A DNA stretch of 64,000 nt from Jiangella sp. DSM 45060 (GCF_900105175.1 NZ_LT629771.1:744001-808000); one strand, 5' to 3'; positions 1 to 11,548 are shown, counted from the stretch's first letter. Notes: a model not told the origin generated them from the sequence alone. Program-made: numbers and translations.

Positions 1-947
1 GGCGAGGCGACGGTGCCGGCGTCGTCGTTCTCGGCGCCGAAGTCGGCCCAGAACGCGGCGTGGGCGTCCTGGGTGGCGGCGGGCTCTGGGGATGCGCCGG
101 CGGGCTGGTCGCCGGGCGGCGCCGGGTCGGGATCCTGGTGGCCGGAGCCGGCGCCGCGGCCGGCGCTGCGGGTGGACCTGGTCTCCCGGGCGGCGGGTCG
201 GGCGGTGTCGGCGAGGGGGTCCGGTTCGGGTGCGGCGCTGAGACCGAGCGGGTCGTCCGGCTCGATCCGGATGCGCCCCGACGCCGACCGGCGTCCCTCC
301 TGCGGCGCGGACTCGGGCGCGTCGATGTGGCCGGACCGGGATCGGCGGCCGGCCTGCGGCGTGGCCTCGGCGGCCGGCGGATCGGCGGGCGGTGTGGCCG
401 CGGGCGCGGCGGTGTCGATGCGCCCCGATCGCGCCCGGCGGCCGGGCCGCGGCGTGGCCTCGGAGGTGTCGGTGGCCGGGGCGTCGCCGGTGGCCGGAGC
501 GTCGCCGGTGGCCGGAGCGTCGTCGGCGGGCGGTGTCGACGCGGGCGGGGTGGTGTCGATGCGGCCGGACCGGGAGCGGCGGCCGGGTTGAGACGGGCCT
601 GCCGGCGGCACCGTCTCGATGCGACCCGACCGGCGGCCGCGCTGCGGCGTGGCCTTCGCGGTGCCGGACGCGCCGTTCCCCTCCGGCCACAGCGGTGCGC
701 CGAGCTCGGCGCTCAGGGGCGCCAGCAGCGGCCCGGTCTCGTGCGGCGCCACCGTGCCGGACTCGAGCCAGGACGCGATGCCGAGGTCATCCGCGGAAGC
801 GGCCTCGGCGCCGGCGTCGGACGCGGCCTCGGTGCCGGCCTCGGAACCAGCGTCAGACGCAGCGTCGCCGGAGCCGCGGCCCGCGGCTCGGCGGCCGCCG
901 GCGGCGTGCTTGGCGGCTCGCGCGTCGCCTGTGGCTGGTCGGGACAT
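1..947 (-). CDS. Uncharacterised protein with repeated Arg-rich motif, C-terminus cut by window edge
   Basis: The reading frame starts with ATG at 947, directly preceded in frame by TAG, and stays open for at least 315 codons to the window edge, with high third-position GC. The visible part is low-complexity and probably disordered: Ala/Gly/Asp/Glu-rich at first, a short ordered stretch around residues 50-90 (SWLESGTVAPHETGPLL), then a Pro/Ala/Thr-rich region. In that region an Arg-rich motif of the form GRRSRSGRIDT occurs five times, separated by Pro/Ala spacers. No catalytic domain is visible; one may lie in the missing C-terminus. The start follows the 985-1488 gene by 37 bases on the same strand, so they may be cotranscribed. 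I do not recognise the family. Confidence 0.7.
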   Translation of the reverse strand, partial: MSRPATGDARAAKHAAGGRRAAGRGSGDAASDAGSEAGTEAASDAGAEAASADDLGIASWLESGTVAPHETGPLLAPLSAELGAPLWPEGNGASGTAKATPQRGRRSGRIETVPPAGPSQPGRRSRSGRIDTTPPASTPPADDAPATGDAPATGDAPATDTSEATPRPGRRARSGRIDTAAPAATPPADPPAAEATPQAGRRSRSGHIDAPESAPQEGRRSASGRIRIEPDDPLGLSAAPEPDPLADTARPAARETRSTRSAGRGAGSGHQDPDPAPPGDQPAGASPEPAATQDAHAAFWADFGAENDDAGTVAS

Positions 948-984
948 CGTCGCCTATTGAAGCATCCGCCACCGACGTTCCGCC

Positions 985-1488
985 TCAGCCGACCGTGACC
1001 TGGACTTCGTTCGACACGACGGAATCGTCGTCCGCACGGACCAGGCGGAAGGCGTTGGTGCCGGTCTGGCTGGTCGAGGCGTAGGTGCTGAAGGCGCCGT
1101 CGGCGTTGGTGACGGGCTGGTTGTTCAGCGGGAACGTCTCCCAGTCGCCGCCGTCGACGCTGCGTTCGAGGCGCAGCTGGATGCCCTCTTCGGGCGGGTC
1201 GATGGCGCCGGTGAAGTCGATCTGGCCGCCGGGGGCGATGGAGGTCTGGCCGGCGCTCAGGGTGAGCGCGCCGTCGCCGGACGGGGCCTCGGTCTCGGCC
1301 GGGGTCTCGTCGCCGGGGGTCTCGCCGACAGGGGTGGTGTCGTCGGGCGCGTTCGTCTCGGACGCGGACGGCGAGTCGCCGCCGGACTGCGAGCCGAAGT
1401 AGCCGCCGCCGGCGAACCCGACGATGGCCGCGGTGATGAGGCAGGCGGCGAGCGCGCCGCCCGAGGCTCGACTGGACATCGGAGACAT
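985..1488 (-). CDS. Membrane-anchored secreted protein with C-terminal Ig-like domain
   Basis: 167 residues. An N-terminal hydrophobic segment at about residues 10-32 (LAACLITAAIVGFAGGGYFG) is a signal anchor or signal peptide. A Ser/Pro/Thr/Glu-rich linker to about residue 70 looks like a cell-wall-spanning spacer. The C-terminal 95 residues alternate in a beta-sandwich pattern (LTLSAGQTSIAPGGQIDFTG at its start) and resemble bacterial Ig-like or fibronectin-like surface domains. No catalytic motif is visible. It lies upstream of, and codirectional with, the repeat-motif protein ending at 947. Function unknown; an extracytoplasmic adhesive or structural role is inference. Confidence 0.75.
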   Translation of the reverse strand: MSPMSSRASGGALAACLITAAIVGFAGGGYFGSQSGGDSPSASETNAPDDTTPVGETPGDETPAETEAPSGDGALTLSAGQTSIAPGGQIDFTGAIDPPEEGIQLRLERSVDGGDWETFPLNNQPVTNADGAFSTYASTSQTGTNAFRLVRADDDSVVSNEVQVTVG

Positions 1489-1637
1489 TCAACCCTGACA
1501 CCCGGGGGGCGAGGCAAGTCGGCAGGACCGCGACGTCGGACATGACCAGGGGTGACGCAGAGTGTGATGAAGCTGGCGGATACGAAACGTGTCCGGGCGG
1601 GTACCGTGCCGACAGGCCGACGAGCCGGGAGGGATCG

Positions 1638-3101
1638 ATGAGTGAGACGGACGTCGTCGTGGTCGGGGGCGGCCCGGCCGGGCTGCTGCTGGCCGGCGAC
1701 CTCGCGGGCGCCGGCATCGGCTGCACACTGCTCGAACGGCGCACCGGCCGCTCGCCGCTGACCCGCGCGTTCGCCGTCCACGCCCGCACCCTGGAGGTGT
1801 TCGACGCCCGCGGCATCGCCGACGAGCTCATCGGGACGGGGACGCGAGTGGCCGGGCTCAGCCTGTTCGGCAGCATCGAGGTCGACCTCTCCGACCTGCC
1901 GACCCGGTTCCCGTTCGTGCTCGTCACGCCGCAGTACAACGTCGAGGACGTGTTGGCGGCGCGGGCCCGCGAGGCCGGCGCCACGCTCGTCGAGGGCGCC
2001 GAGGTGACCGGTCTGGACCAGGACGGCGACGGCGTCACCGTGCGGGTCGACGGCGGGCCGTCGGTCCGCGCGGCGTACGCGGTCGGCGCCGACGGCGTGG
2101 GCAGCACGCTCCGCGAGGCGCTCGGGCTGCCGTTCCCCGGCGAGGCGGTCGTGGAGTCGGTGATGCTGGCCGACGTCCGGCTGGCCGATCCGCCCGACGA
2201 GGTGCTGGTGGCCAACGCGGGCGACGACGGGTTCGCGTTCGTGGCCCCGTTCGGCGACGGCTGGTTCCGCGTCATCGCGTGGGACCGCAAGGCGCTGCGG
2301 CCCGACGACGACCCCGTCGAGCTGGACGAGATCCGCGACGTCGCCACCCGGGTCCTCGGCACCGACTACGGCATGCACGACGCCCGCTGGGTGTCGCGGT
2401 TCCACAGCGACGAGCGGCTGGTCCCGAGCTACCGGAAGGGCCGGACGTTCCTCGCCGGCGACGCCGCGCACGTCCACTCGCCGGCCGGCGGCCAGGGCAT
2501 GAACACCGGTCTGCAGGACTCCGCGAACCTGGGCTGGAAGCTCGCCGCCGCCCTGCACGGCTGGGCCCCGCCCGGGCTGTTGGACAGCTACGACACCGAG
2601 CGCCGCGCCGTCGGGGCCAGCGTCGTGCAGGGGAGCGGGACGCTGCTGCGCCTGGCGCTGACGGGGTCGGCGCCGCTGCGCGCCGTCCGCAACGTCGCCG
2701 GCGCCGTCGCCGCGAGCATCGGCCCGGTGCAGCGCAAGGCCGGCGAGTTCGTGTCCGGGCTGGCCATCGGCTACAGCCGGTCCCGCGGCGACCACCCGCT
2801 GGTCGGCAAGCGGGTGCCGGACGTCTCCGTCGTCACCGAGTCCGGCACGAAGACCCGGCTCTACGAGGCGCTGCGCGGCGGCCGATTCGTGCTGCTGACC
2901 GGCCAGGACCACCACGGGCTGGTGAACCCGTGGGCCGGGCGGGTCGACCTCGTCACGACGGTCGACCGCTCGCACGGCCTGACGCTGGTCCGCCCCGACG
3001 GCTACGTGGCCTGGGCCACCGACACCCGCCCGATGCTCCGCCGCGACGCCGAGCTGCGGGCCGCGCTGATCGCCTGGTGCGGCGAGCCCGGCGCGGCTTA
3101 G
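1638..3101 (+). CDS. FAD-dependent monooxygenase (aromatic hydroxylase, PheA/TfdB type)
   Basis: 487 residues. Flavoprotein hydroxylases of this family use NAD(P)H and O2 to hydroxylate aromatic or polyketide substrates. The N-terminus carries the dinucleotide-binding GGGPAG loop (residues 10-15), the middle a DG motif (VGADGVGS), and the second FAD-contacting motif reads FLAGDAAHVHSPAGGQGMN. A thioredoxin-like C-terminal tail follows, as in the phenol-hydroxylase subgroup. The ATG at 1638 is chosen because GGGAGGGA lies just upstream and the family starts at the first beta-strand (TDVVVVGGG); an upstream in-frame extension lacks similarity. Its stop overlaps the convergent AsnC-type gene by four bases. 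The substrate cannot be read from sequence. Confidence 0.88.
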   Translation: MSETDVVVVGGGPAGLLLAGDLAGAGIGCTLLERRTGRSPLTRAFAVHARTLEVFDARGIADELIGTGTRVAGLSLFGSIEVDLSDLPTRFPFVLVTPQYNVEDVLAARAREAGATLVEGAEVTGLDQDGDGVTVRVDGGPSVRAAYAVGADGVGSTLREALGLPFPGEAVVESVMLADVRLADPPDEVLVANAGDDGFAFVAPFGDGWFRVIAWDRKALRPDDDPVELDEIRDVATRVLGTDYGMHDARWVSRFHSDERLVPSYRKGRTFLAGDAAHVHSPAGGQGMNTGLQDSANLGWKLAAALHGWAPPGLLDSYDTERRAVGASVVQGSGTLLRLALTGSAPLRAVRNVAGAVAASIGPVQRKAGEFVSGLAIGYSRSRGDHPLVGKRVPDVSVVTESGTKTRLYEALRGGRFVLLTGQDHHGLVNPWAGRVDLVTTVDRSHGLTLVRPDGYVAWATDTRPMLRRDAELRAALIAWCGEPGAA

Positions 3102-3559
3102 GCGACCGCCGACGCGACGAGGGGGAGGATCCGCGGCGCGACGACGGTCGACAGCGCGATCAGCGTGGTGGTGCGGACGATGTCGTCGTCGCCCACGAGG
3201 TCGTCGATGACGCGCTGCAGGTCGTCGTTGTCGCGGGCGACGATGCGGCAGAGCAGGTCGCCCTGGCCGGTGATGGTGTGCACTTCCAGCACCTCGGGGA
3301 TGCGGCTCAGGTGCGCGGCGACGGACTCGCGGGCGCCCTGGCGGATGTCGAGCGAGGCGAACGCCGTGACCCGGAACCCGAGCGCGGCGGGGTCGACCGT
3401 CGGCGCGAAGCCGGCGATGACCCCGGTGTCGCGCAGCCGGTCGAGCCGGGCCTGCACCGTGCCGCGGGCCACCTGCAGCCGTCGCGACGCCTCCAGCACG
3501 CCGATGCGCGGCTCGCGCGTGAACAACTCCAGGATCCGGGCGTCGAGGGCGTCGATCAT
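3098..3559 (-). CDS. Lrp/AsnC-family transcriptional regulator
   Basis: 153 residues. The N-terminal 60 residues form a winged HTH of AsnC type (IDALDARILELFTREPRIGV then the recognition helix around RGTVQARLDRL), and the C-terminus is a RAM/AsnC ligand-binding domain containing the GxGD motif (ITGQGDLLC). The start at 3559 is set by AGGAG seven bases upstream. It is divergent from hppD with about 120 bases between, an arrangement common in actinobacteria, where AsnC-type proteins sense amino acids. Control of hppD and tyrosine degradation is therefore a reasonable inference, not shown directly. Confidence 0.9.
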   Translation of the reverse strand: MIDALDARILELFTREPRIGVLEASRRLQVARGTVQARLDRLRDTGVIAGFAPTVDPAALGFRVTAFASLDIRQGARESVAAHLSRIPEVLEVHTITGQGDLLCRIVARDNDDLQRVIDDLVGDDDIVRTTTLIALSTVVAPRILPLVASAVA

Positions 3560-3591
3560 GCGAGCTCCTGACTGGACAGTCTGCACAGTGA

Positions 3592-5443
<1,852 letters not shown>

Positions 5444-5495
5444 CGGTCCAGTCTGGCAGCGTGACGCTGGACGTCCGGCGCCGGGATCGGGAAGG

Positions 5496-7820
5496 ATGAT
5501 CGCCACTCTGCCCGACGGCGAAGGGTGCCGCAGCGTGGATGGTCTGGTCCTCGTCCTCGCACAGGAGCTCGGTCTCACCGCCGGGCGCCGCGCGGTCCGC
5601 GCGATCCGCGACCCACCCGAGGTGCGGGCGCTGCGCAAGGTCGTCAAGGCGGCCCTGGACGCGCCCGACCTCGCCGCCCTGGTCGTGCCGGACCAGCGCG
5701 ACGGGTTCCTGGCAGCACTGCGCGACCGTCTCGGCGACGACCCGCCGGACCGGCCGCGGTACGGACGGCCGGAGGTCAGCGAGGCGACGCTGCGCCGGCT
5801 GGTGGGCGACTGGGTGGCGCCGCTGACGCGCCCGGCGCCGCCGTCCGGCGACAGCTTCCTCGCCACCCTCGGTATCGAGCCGGAGCACCTGCGCGAGCTG
5901 CTCTACGAGCTGATCCGCTTCGGCATCCGGGCCGACGCGGTGGCCGGCGGGCCGCTCAAGCCGCTGGACGACGTGCTGCGGCACGAGCACACGAGCGGCC
6001 GGCTGGCCGCGATCACGCCGCGGGAAGCGATCCCGCCGGGCGCCGTGGTGACGGCCGGCGTCGCGGTGGCCGACGCGTTCACGGGACGCGACGCGGAGCT
6101 GGCCGAGTTGGCCGCGCGGCTCACCGGGCCGCCGCCCGGCGTGGTGCCGGTGCTGGCCGTCCACGGCCCGCCCGGTGTCGGGAAGAGCGCACTGGCCGGC
6201 ACGTTGGGCCGGCAGCCCGACGTCGTGGCGCACTTTCCGGACGGGGTGCTGCTGGTCGACCTGCTCGGCTGGACCGACGGCATGGAGCCGCTGGGCATCG
6301 GCCCGGTGCTCGCGCACCTGCTCGGCCGGGCCGGCGTCCCGGCGCCGGATGACGGCGGCGTCGAGGATCTGGTGCAGGCGTGGCGCGGCTGGCTGACCGG
6401 CCGCCGCGTCCTCGTCGTCCTCGACAACGCCCGCGACGAGCCCCAGGTGCGGCACCTGGTGCCCGACCAGCCGGGCTGCGCTCTGGTGGTGACCAGCCGG
6501 GAACGGCTGGGCCACCTGGCCGGGGCCACCGTGGTCCGGCTGGGCGCCCTGGCCGAGACCGACGCGGCCGAGCTACTGCGCACGCTGGCCGGTCCCGAGC
6601 GGCTGGACGACGAGGAGGCGACGGCACGCATCCTGGCGCTGTGCGGTGGCTGGCCGCTGGCGCTCCGGCTGGCCGCCGGGATCTTCCGCAACGAGCCTGA
6701 CGCCACGGCCGCCGAGGTCGCGCAGGCGCTGGCCGACGCGAGGGCCGTCGAACTGGATCCGATGACGGCCCGGCTGCGGGTGTCGTACGAACGTCTCGAC
6801 GACGAGCTCCGGCACGCGTTCCGCTGGCTGGCGTCATGGGACGGCCCGGCCCTGACGCCGTTCGTCGCCGGCCTGCTGCTCGGCGATCCCGAGTGGGACG
6901 CGGTGGTCGCGCTGCGGCGGCTGGCGCGGGCCGAGCTGTTGCTGAGCGCCGGGCCCTCGCGCTGGCGGCCGCACGACCTCGTCCGGTCGTTCGCCGGCGG
7001 GCTCAACGGCGACGACCCGTGGGAGGAGCACTACCGCACGTCGCACCGGCTGCTCGACGGGTACCTCGCCAAGATCGAGGACGAGGATCAGGCCTGGGAT
7101 CGGCTGGCCGACGAGGGCGAGAACGTCGCGATCGCCGCCCGCGGCGCCGTCATCGCGGCACTGGTGGTACTCGGCGACCCGCCGGACGAGACGGCCCGGG
7201 CCGAGCAGAACGCCCGGCTCGCCCGCCGGCTGGGGCTCGACGACGCGGGTGCGCTCGCCGATGACGCCGTCCGGCTGCACGCGGGCGGCGTCCGGCTGGC
7301 CGAGGAAGGCAGCCGCCTGCTGGGCCTGATCGGTCACACGAGCGCCGCCCTGAACTGCGCCGCGCTGCTCAACTACGCGGTGCCGGACGGCTCCGACCGG
7401 TTCGGCCGGCTCCTGGAGCGCGACGTCGTCTACCCGCAGTTCACCGCGCTGTTGCGCCAGCAGATCGCCGAGCTGCGGGAGGCCGGCGACGAGCGGAACG
7501 CGGGCCGGATGCTGCTCGCCCTCGCCGCCATGCAGGCCGACCGCGGCGACACCGAGCAGGCGGAGTCGTCCCTGCGGGCCGGGCTGCGCAGCGCGCGGAT
7601 GGCCGGCGACCCGTGGGCGGAGGCCCGCGGCTTGGCGGCGCTCGCGCGGCTGGAGGCCGGCCGAGGCGCGGTGAATGACGCACGCGAGCACCTGACCCGG
7701 TCGCTGGACCGCTACGAGGAGCTCGGGCCGTCCTACGTCGACCCGGTCACCGGCAACCCGCTCGCTCCGGCGGACGCCGACGACGTGCGGGAGCGGTTGC
7801 GCGCGCTCGACGACGGCTGA
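5496..7820 (+). CDS. STAND-family NB-ARC ATPase with C-terminal TPR-like repeats
   Basis: 774 residues from ATG 5496; a GTG at 5535, with GAAGGG at better spacing, is an alternative start. Residues 1-190 are a helical N-terminal domain without recognisable effector motif. The NB-ARC core follows: Walker A GPPGVGKS at 224-231, Walker B RVLVVLDNARD, the sensor segment VVTSRERL and the GxP-like GGWPLALRLAAG motif. The C-terminal half is alpha-helical and ends in TPR-like repeats (from about residue 640, ERNAGRMLLALAAMQADRG). Such signal-transduction ATPases act as switches in regulation or in defence. No DNA-binding domain is seen, unlike the AfsR-like protein at 26627. It converges on secA2 with a 7-base gap. 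Confidence 0.85.
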   Translation: MIATLPDGEGCRSVDGLVLVLAQELGLTAGRRAVRAIRDPPEVRALRKVVKAALDAPDLAALVVPDQRDGFLAALRDRLGDDPPDRPRYGRPEVSEATLRRLVGDWVAPLTRPAPPSGDSFLATLGIEPEHLRELLYELIRFGIRADAVAGGPLKPLDDVLRHEHTSGRLAAITPREAIPPGAVVTAGVAVADAFTGRDAELAELAARLTGPPPGVVPVLAVHGPPGVGKSALAGTLGRQPDVVAHFPDGVLLVDLLGWTDGMEPLGIGPVLAHLLGRAGVPAPDDGGVEDLVQAWRGWLTGRRVLVVLDNARDEPQVRHLVPDQPGCALVVTSRERLGHLAGATVVRLGALAETDAAELLRTLAGPERLDDEEATARILALCGGWPLALRLAAGIFRNEPDATAAEVAQALADARAVELDPMTARLRVSYERLDDELRHAFRWLASWDGPALTPFVAGLLLGDPEWDAVVALRRLARAELLLSAGPSRWRPHDLVRSFAGGLNGDDPWEEHYRTSHRLLDGYLAKIEDEDQAWDRLADEGENVAIAARGAVIAALVVLGDPPDETARAEQNARLARRLGLDDAGALADDAVRLHAGGVRLAEEGSRLLGLIGHTSAALNCAALLNYAVPDGSDRFGRLLERDVVYPQFTALLRQQIAELREAGDERNAGRMLLALAAMQADRGDTEQAESSLRAGLRSARMAGDPWAEARGLAALARLEAGRGAVNDAREHLTRSLDRYEELGPSYVDPVTGNPLAPADADDVRERLRALDDG

Positions 7821-7827
7821 GGGGTGG

Positions 7828-10029
7828 TCAGCCGGCGGCCGGGCGGTCGTCGGCGCCAGGGCGGCCGCGGCGGAGGATGCCGCGCAGGAAGCGGTCCAGG
7901 GGCGAGCCGAACGGGTCGTCGCGGACGACGTAGGTCCAGGTGGCCGACGGGCGGCCGAGGCCCAGCTCGGCGGCGTCGGTGAGGTCCGGGTGGGCGGCCA
8001 GGAACGCGTCGGCGTCACGCTCAGCGTCCTGGAGCAGCGGCTCGAAGGCGCGGACGGCCTCGGCGTTGAACTCCACCACCGGCGCCTTCCCGGACAGCGA
8101 CCGCAGCGGCGTGGCCTCGCGCACCTGCGCCAGGTGGGCGAGGTGGTCGGCCCACGCGCGGTCCAGGAAATGCAGCCGCACGCCGCGCTCGGGCTCGGGC
8201 CGGGCCAGCAGCTCCTCGCGGCGGGCCAGGACGTGCTCGCGCTGGCGGCGCGGCACTTCGGCGTAGGAGTGGGTGTTGGCGTAGATCCGCAGCGCGAGGC
8301 CCTCGGCGACGCGTTGCGCGTGCTCGGCCTGTGCGCGGGCACCGGCCGCGGCGACGCGGCCGTCGGCGTCGGACGAGGCGCGCAGCCGGGCGTGCCGTGC
8401 GACGAGATCGTCCTCGAGGCTGGCGAAGAACGCCGAGCCGCCGGGGTCGCCCTGGCGGCCGGCGCGCCCGCGCAGCTGGTCGTCCAGCCGCGCCGCCACG
8501 TTGAGCTCCGTCCCGACGACCAGCAGCCCGCCCAGTGCGGCGATCTCGTCGCGGCTCCCGGTGCTGCCGCCCAGCCTGATGTCGACGCCGCGGCCGGCCA
8601 GCTGGGTCGAGACGGTGACGGCGCCGCGCCGACCGGCCTCGGCGATGACCGCGGCCTCGGCCTCGTCGTTCTTCGCGTTCAGCACGACGCACGGGACGTC
8701 CGCCTCGGCGAGCAGCGCGGCCAGCTCCTCGCTGTCGGCGACGCTGGGGGTGCCGGCGAGGACCGGCCGCCCGGACGCGTGCGCGGCGGCGATGCGCTCG
8801 ACGATGGCGCGCAGCTTGTCGGCCCGCGTGGCGTAGAGCGCGAGCGGCTCGTCGTCGCGGACGCACGGCACGTTCGGCGCGACGACCTCGACGCGGCGGC
8901 GGTACATGCGGTCGAACTGCTCGGCCGCCGACGCCGCCGTGCCGGTCATGCCGCACAGCAGGCCGAACTCCTCGACCAGCTCGGCCGCCGTGACGGTGTC
9001 GAGGACCTCGCCGGCCTGGCTCGGCGCCAGCCCCTCCTTCGCCTCGACGGCCGCCTGCAGGCCGTCGGGCCAGCGCTGCAGGTGCGCGACGCGGCCCTTG
9101 GAGGCGTCGACGAGCTGGACGGCGCCGTCGCGGACGATGTAGTCGACGTCGCGGGTCAGCAGCGCCTCGGCGTGGACGGCGAGGTTGGCCAGCGTGAGCG
9201 TGCGCCCGCCGTCGGCCTCGGAGTAGAGGTCGACGCCGAACGTCCGCTCGATCAGCTCCTCGCCCGCCGGGGTGAAGCCGGCGCCGTAGCCGTCGGCGCT
9301 CACCGTGTAGTGCGTGTCCGCCTCCATCGACGCGACCAGCTCGGCCATCGCGGTGTCGGCATCGGCGTCGTCGACGGCGCCGGCGAGGACGAGCGGCAGC
9401 CGGGCCTGGTCGACGAGCACGGAGTCGGCTTCGTCGACGATGACGACCTCGCGGCGGCCGCGCACCCGCTCGGACTCGTCGTGCACCAGGCGGTCGCGCA
9501 GGGTGTCGAAGCCCAGCTCGTTCGCCGCCACGTACACGACGTCGGCGGCGTAGGCCGCGCGCCGTTCCTCGGGCGCCGACGTGGCGCCGACCCAGGCCAC
9601 CCCGACGCCGGCGGCGTCGTACAGCGGGCGCATCCACTCGGCGTCGCGGCGGGCCAGGTAGTCGTTGGCGGCCAGGATCGTGATGTGCCGGCCGCGGGCG
9701 CTGGACACCGTGGCCGCGAGCGCTCCCACCAGGGTCTTGCCCTCGCCGGTGTCGAGCTGCACGATGCGCCCGGCGAGCAGCCCGAGCACGGCGGCCAGCT
9801 GGTTGTCGTGGGCCCGCTCGCCGAGCGCGCGCCGTCCCAGTTCACGGACGACGGCGAGCGCGTCGTCGTCGTCGCCGGCGGCGCGCAACCGACGGCTCAG
9901 CTCGCCGGTGGGGACGTCCGCCAGCGCGGCCTCGGCCTCCCCGGCACGGCGCACCGTGCGTTGGCCGGCGGCGTCCGGGGCCAGCGGCCGGACACCGAGA
10001 AAACCCGCGAGACGCGCGCGCACACCCAC
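7828..10029 (-). CDS. secA2: Accessory preprotein translocase ATPase SecA2
   Basis: 733 residues, clearly shorter than housekeeping SecA and without the C-terminal cysteine zinc motif. It shows the DEAD-type motor: Walker A TGEGKT (94-99), Walker B DEAD (199-202), preprotein-crosslinking region, second RecA fold with TQLAGRGVDIRLGG and the arginine-finger motif QLRGRAGRQGDPG. Actinobacterial SecA2 drives export of a restricted set of proteins through SecYEG. The GTG start at 10029 is preceded at 8 bases by TAGGCT, a possible -10 box, which would give a leaderless message. It diverges from the M1 peptidase gene. No SecY2 or accessory Sec genes are nearby. Confidence 0.93.
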   Translation of the reverse strand: MGVRARLAGFLGVRPLAPDAAGQRTVRRAGEAEAALADVPTGELSRRLRAAGDDDDALAVVRELGRRALGERAHDNQLAAVLGLLAGRIVQLDTGEGKTLVGALAATVSSARGRHITILAANDYLARRDAEWMRPLYDAAGVGVAWVGATSAPEERRAAYAADVVYVAANELGFDTLRDRLVHDESERVRGRREVVIVDEADSVLVDQARLPLVLAGAVDDADADTAMAELVASMEADTHYTVSADGYGAGFTPAGEELIERTFGVDLYSEADGGRTLTLANLAVHAEALLTRDVDYIVRDGAVQLVDASKGRVAHLQRWPDGLQAAVEAKEGLAPSQAGEVLDTVTAAELVEEFGLLCGMTGTAASAAEQFDRMYRRRVEVVAPNVPCVRDDEPLALYATRADKLRAIVERIAAAHASGRPVLAGTPSVADSEELAALLAEADVPCVVLNAKNDEAEAAVIAEAGRRGAVTVSTQLAGRGVDIRLGGSTGSRDEIAALGGLLVVGTELNVAARLDDQLRGRAGRQGDPGGSAFFASLEDDLVARHARLRASSDADGRVAAAGARAQAEHAQRVAEGLALRIYANTHSYAEVPRRQREHVLARREELLARPEPERGVRLHFLDRAWADHLAHLAQVREATPLRSLSGKAPVVEFNAEAVRAFEPLLQDAERDADAFLAAHPDLTDAAELGLGRPSATWTYVVRDDPFGSPLDRFLRGILRRGRPGADDRPAAG

Positions 10030-10132
10030 GAGACGTCAGCCTATGTCGTCCGATCGGGGCGTTCCCTTTTGTCCGGATCTCCGGCAGGCTGCGGTGATCA
10101 CACCGTCGCCTACTCCCCAGGGAGCGTCCTCG

Positions 10133-11548
10133 ATGAGATCTCGTGTCAGGTCCGGCGCCGTCGCGATGGCCGCCGTGGCGCTGCTGGCGGGCGCCGTCCT
10201 CCCCGCGAGCGCGCAGTCCTCCCGTCCGTCCCCGGGCGAGTCCGGCGCGGGCGACGCCTACTTCCCGTTCGCCGGGAACGGCGGCTACGACGCCGTGCAC
10301 TACGACCTCGACCTGCGCTACCAGCCGCCGGCGGCCGCGCCCGCGCCACTGACCGGCCGGCTGGACGCCGTCGCGACGGTGACGATCGTGCCGACGCGGC
10401 ACCTCACCAGCTTCGACCTGGACCTGCGCGGGATGGACGTGGAGTCCGTCGTGGTGCGCGACCGGCCGGCGCCGTTCACCCGCGAGGGCGACGAGCTGAT
10501 CGTCACGCCGAAGACGATCCTGCCCCGCGGCAAGGCCGTCGACGTCGTCGTGACGTACGGCGGCGCGACCGGGCGGCCGACCGACATCGAGGGCGCGCTG
10601 TACGGCTGGGTCACGACCCGCGACGGCGCGATGGTGGCCAGCGAGCCGGACGGGTCGATGACGTGGTACCCGGTCAGCGACCACCCGACGGACAAGGCCA
10701 CCTACGACGTCGCCGTGACGGTGCCGGAAGGGCTGGTCGCGGTCGGCAACGGCGACCTCGTCGGCTCCGCCACCGCCGGTGGGTGGACGACCTGGGAGTG
10801 GTCGTCGCGCGAGCCGATGGCCAGCTACCTGGTGACGGCGTCGGTCGGCAACTACGAGCTGCGGCAGACGACGACGCCGGGCGGGCTGCCGCTGATCGAC
10901 GCGATCGACCGTGACCTCGCGCCCGCGGCGTCCGCCGGCCTCGCGCAGACCGCCGAGATGATCGCCCTCTTCGAGTCGGAGTTCGGCCCGTACCCGTTCT
11001 CGTCCTACGGCGCGATCGTCGACGACGACAGCGTCGGCTACGCGCTGGAGACGCAGACCCGGCCGATCTACTCCACGCGCGCGTCCGAGGGGACCGTCGC
11101 GCACGAGCTGGCGCACCAGTGGATGGGCAACTCCGTCAGCCCGGCGCGCTGGCAGGACATCTGGCTGAACGAGGGCTGGGCCAGCTACGCGGAGTGGCTG
11201 TGGTCCGAGCACGACGGCCGCACCACCGCGGCGGAGAACTTCGCCGACGTCATGGCGATCCCCGCCGACAACGCGTTCTGGCAGACCGTCGTCGCCGACC
11301 CGGGCCCGCTCGGGCTGTTCGCGGGCGCCGTCTACGACCGGGGCGCGGCGACGCTGTACGCGCTGCGGCAGGAGATCGGCGCCGACGCGTTCGGCGCGCT
11401 GTCGCGGGAGTGGCCGGCCCGGTACAAGGACTCGGCCGCGACGACCGACGACTTCCAGGCGCTGGCCGAGGAGCTGTCCGGCCAGGACCTGGAGGAGTTC
11501 TTCGACGTCTGGGTGTGGACGGCGGGCAAGCCGGCCACGGTCTCTTGA
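10133..11548 (+). CDS. Secreted M1-family zinc metallopeptidase
   Basis: 471 residues. A signal peptide is visible at residues 1-29 (AMAAVALLAGAVLPASA then cleavage). The M1 core follows: an N-terminal beta-sandwich, then the catalytic domain with HELAH at 324-328 and the third zinc ligand Glu347 in LNEGWASYAEW, giving a gluzincin. The exopeptidase-type segment YALETQTRP replaces the classic GAMEN loop. It is about half the length of aminopeptidase N because the C-terminal ERAP1-like helical domain is missing, as in many secreted actinobacterial members. ATG at 10133 has AGGGAG at suitable spacing. Probable role: extracellular aminopeptidase; substrate unknown. Confidence 0.92.
   Translation: MRSRVRSGAVAMAAVALLAGAVLPASAQSSRPSPGESGAGDAYFPFAGNGGYDAVHYDLDLRYQPPAAAPAPLTGRLDAVATVTIVPTRHLTSFDLDLRGMDVESVVVRDRPAPFTREGDELIVTPKTILPRGKAVDVVVTYGGATGRPTDIEGALYGWVTTRDGAMVASEPDGSMTWYPVSDHPTDKATYDVAVTVPEGLVAVGNGDLVGSATAGGWTTWEWSSREPMASYLVTASVGNYELRQTTTPGGLPLIDAIDRDLAPAASAGLAQTAEMIALFESEFGPYPFSSYGAIVDDDSVGYALETQTRPIYSTRASEGTVAHELAHQWMGNSVSPARWQDIWLNEGWASYAEWLWSEHDGRTTAAENFADVMAIPADNAFWQTVVADPGPLGLFAGAVYDRGAATLYALRQEIGADAFGALSREWPARYKDSAATTDDFQALAEELSGQDLEEFFDVWVWTAGKPATVS

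Noticed and set aside
713..2362. 549-codon minus-strand frame spanning several genes
   Set aside because: It overlaps three better supported genes, including both minus-strand proteins at 1-947 and 985-1488, in another frame.
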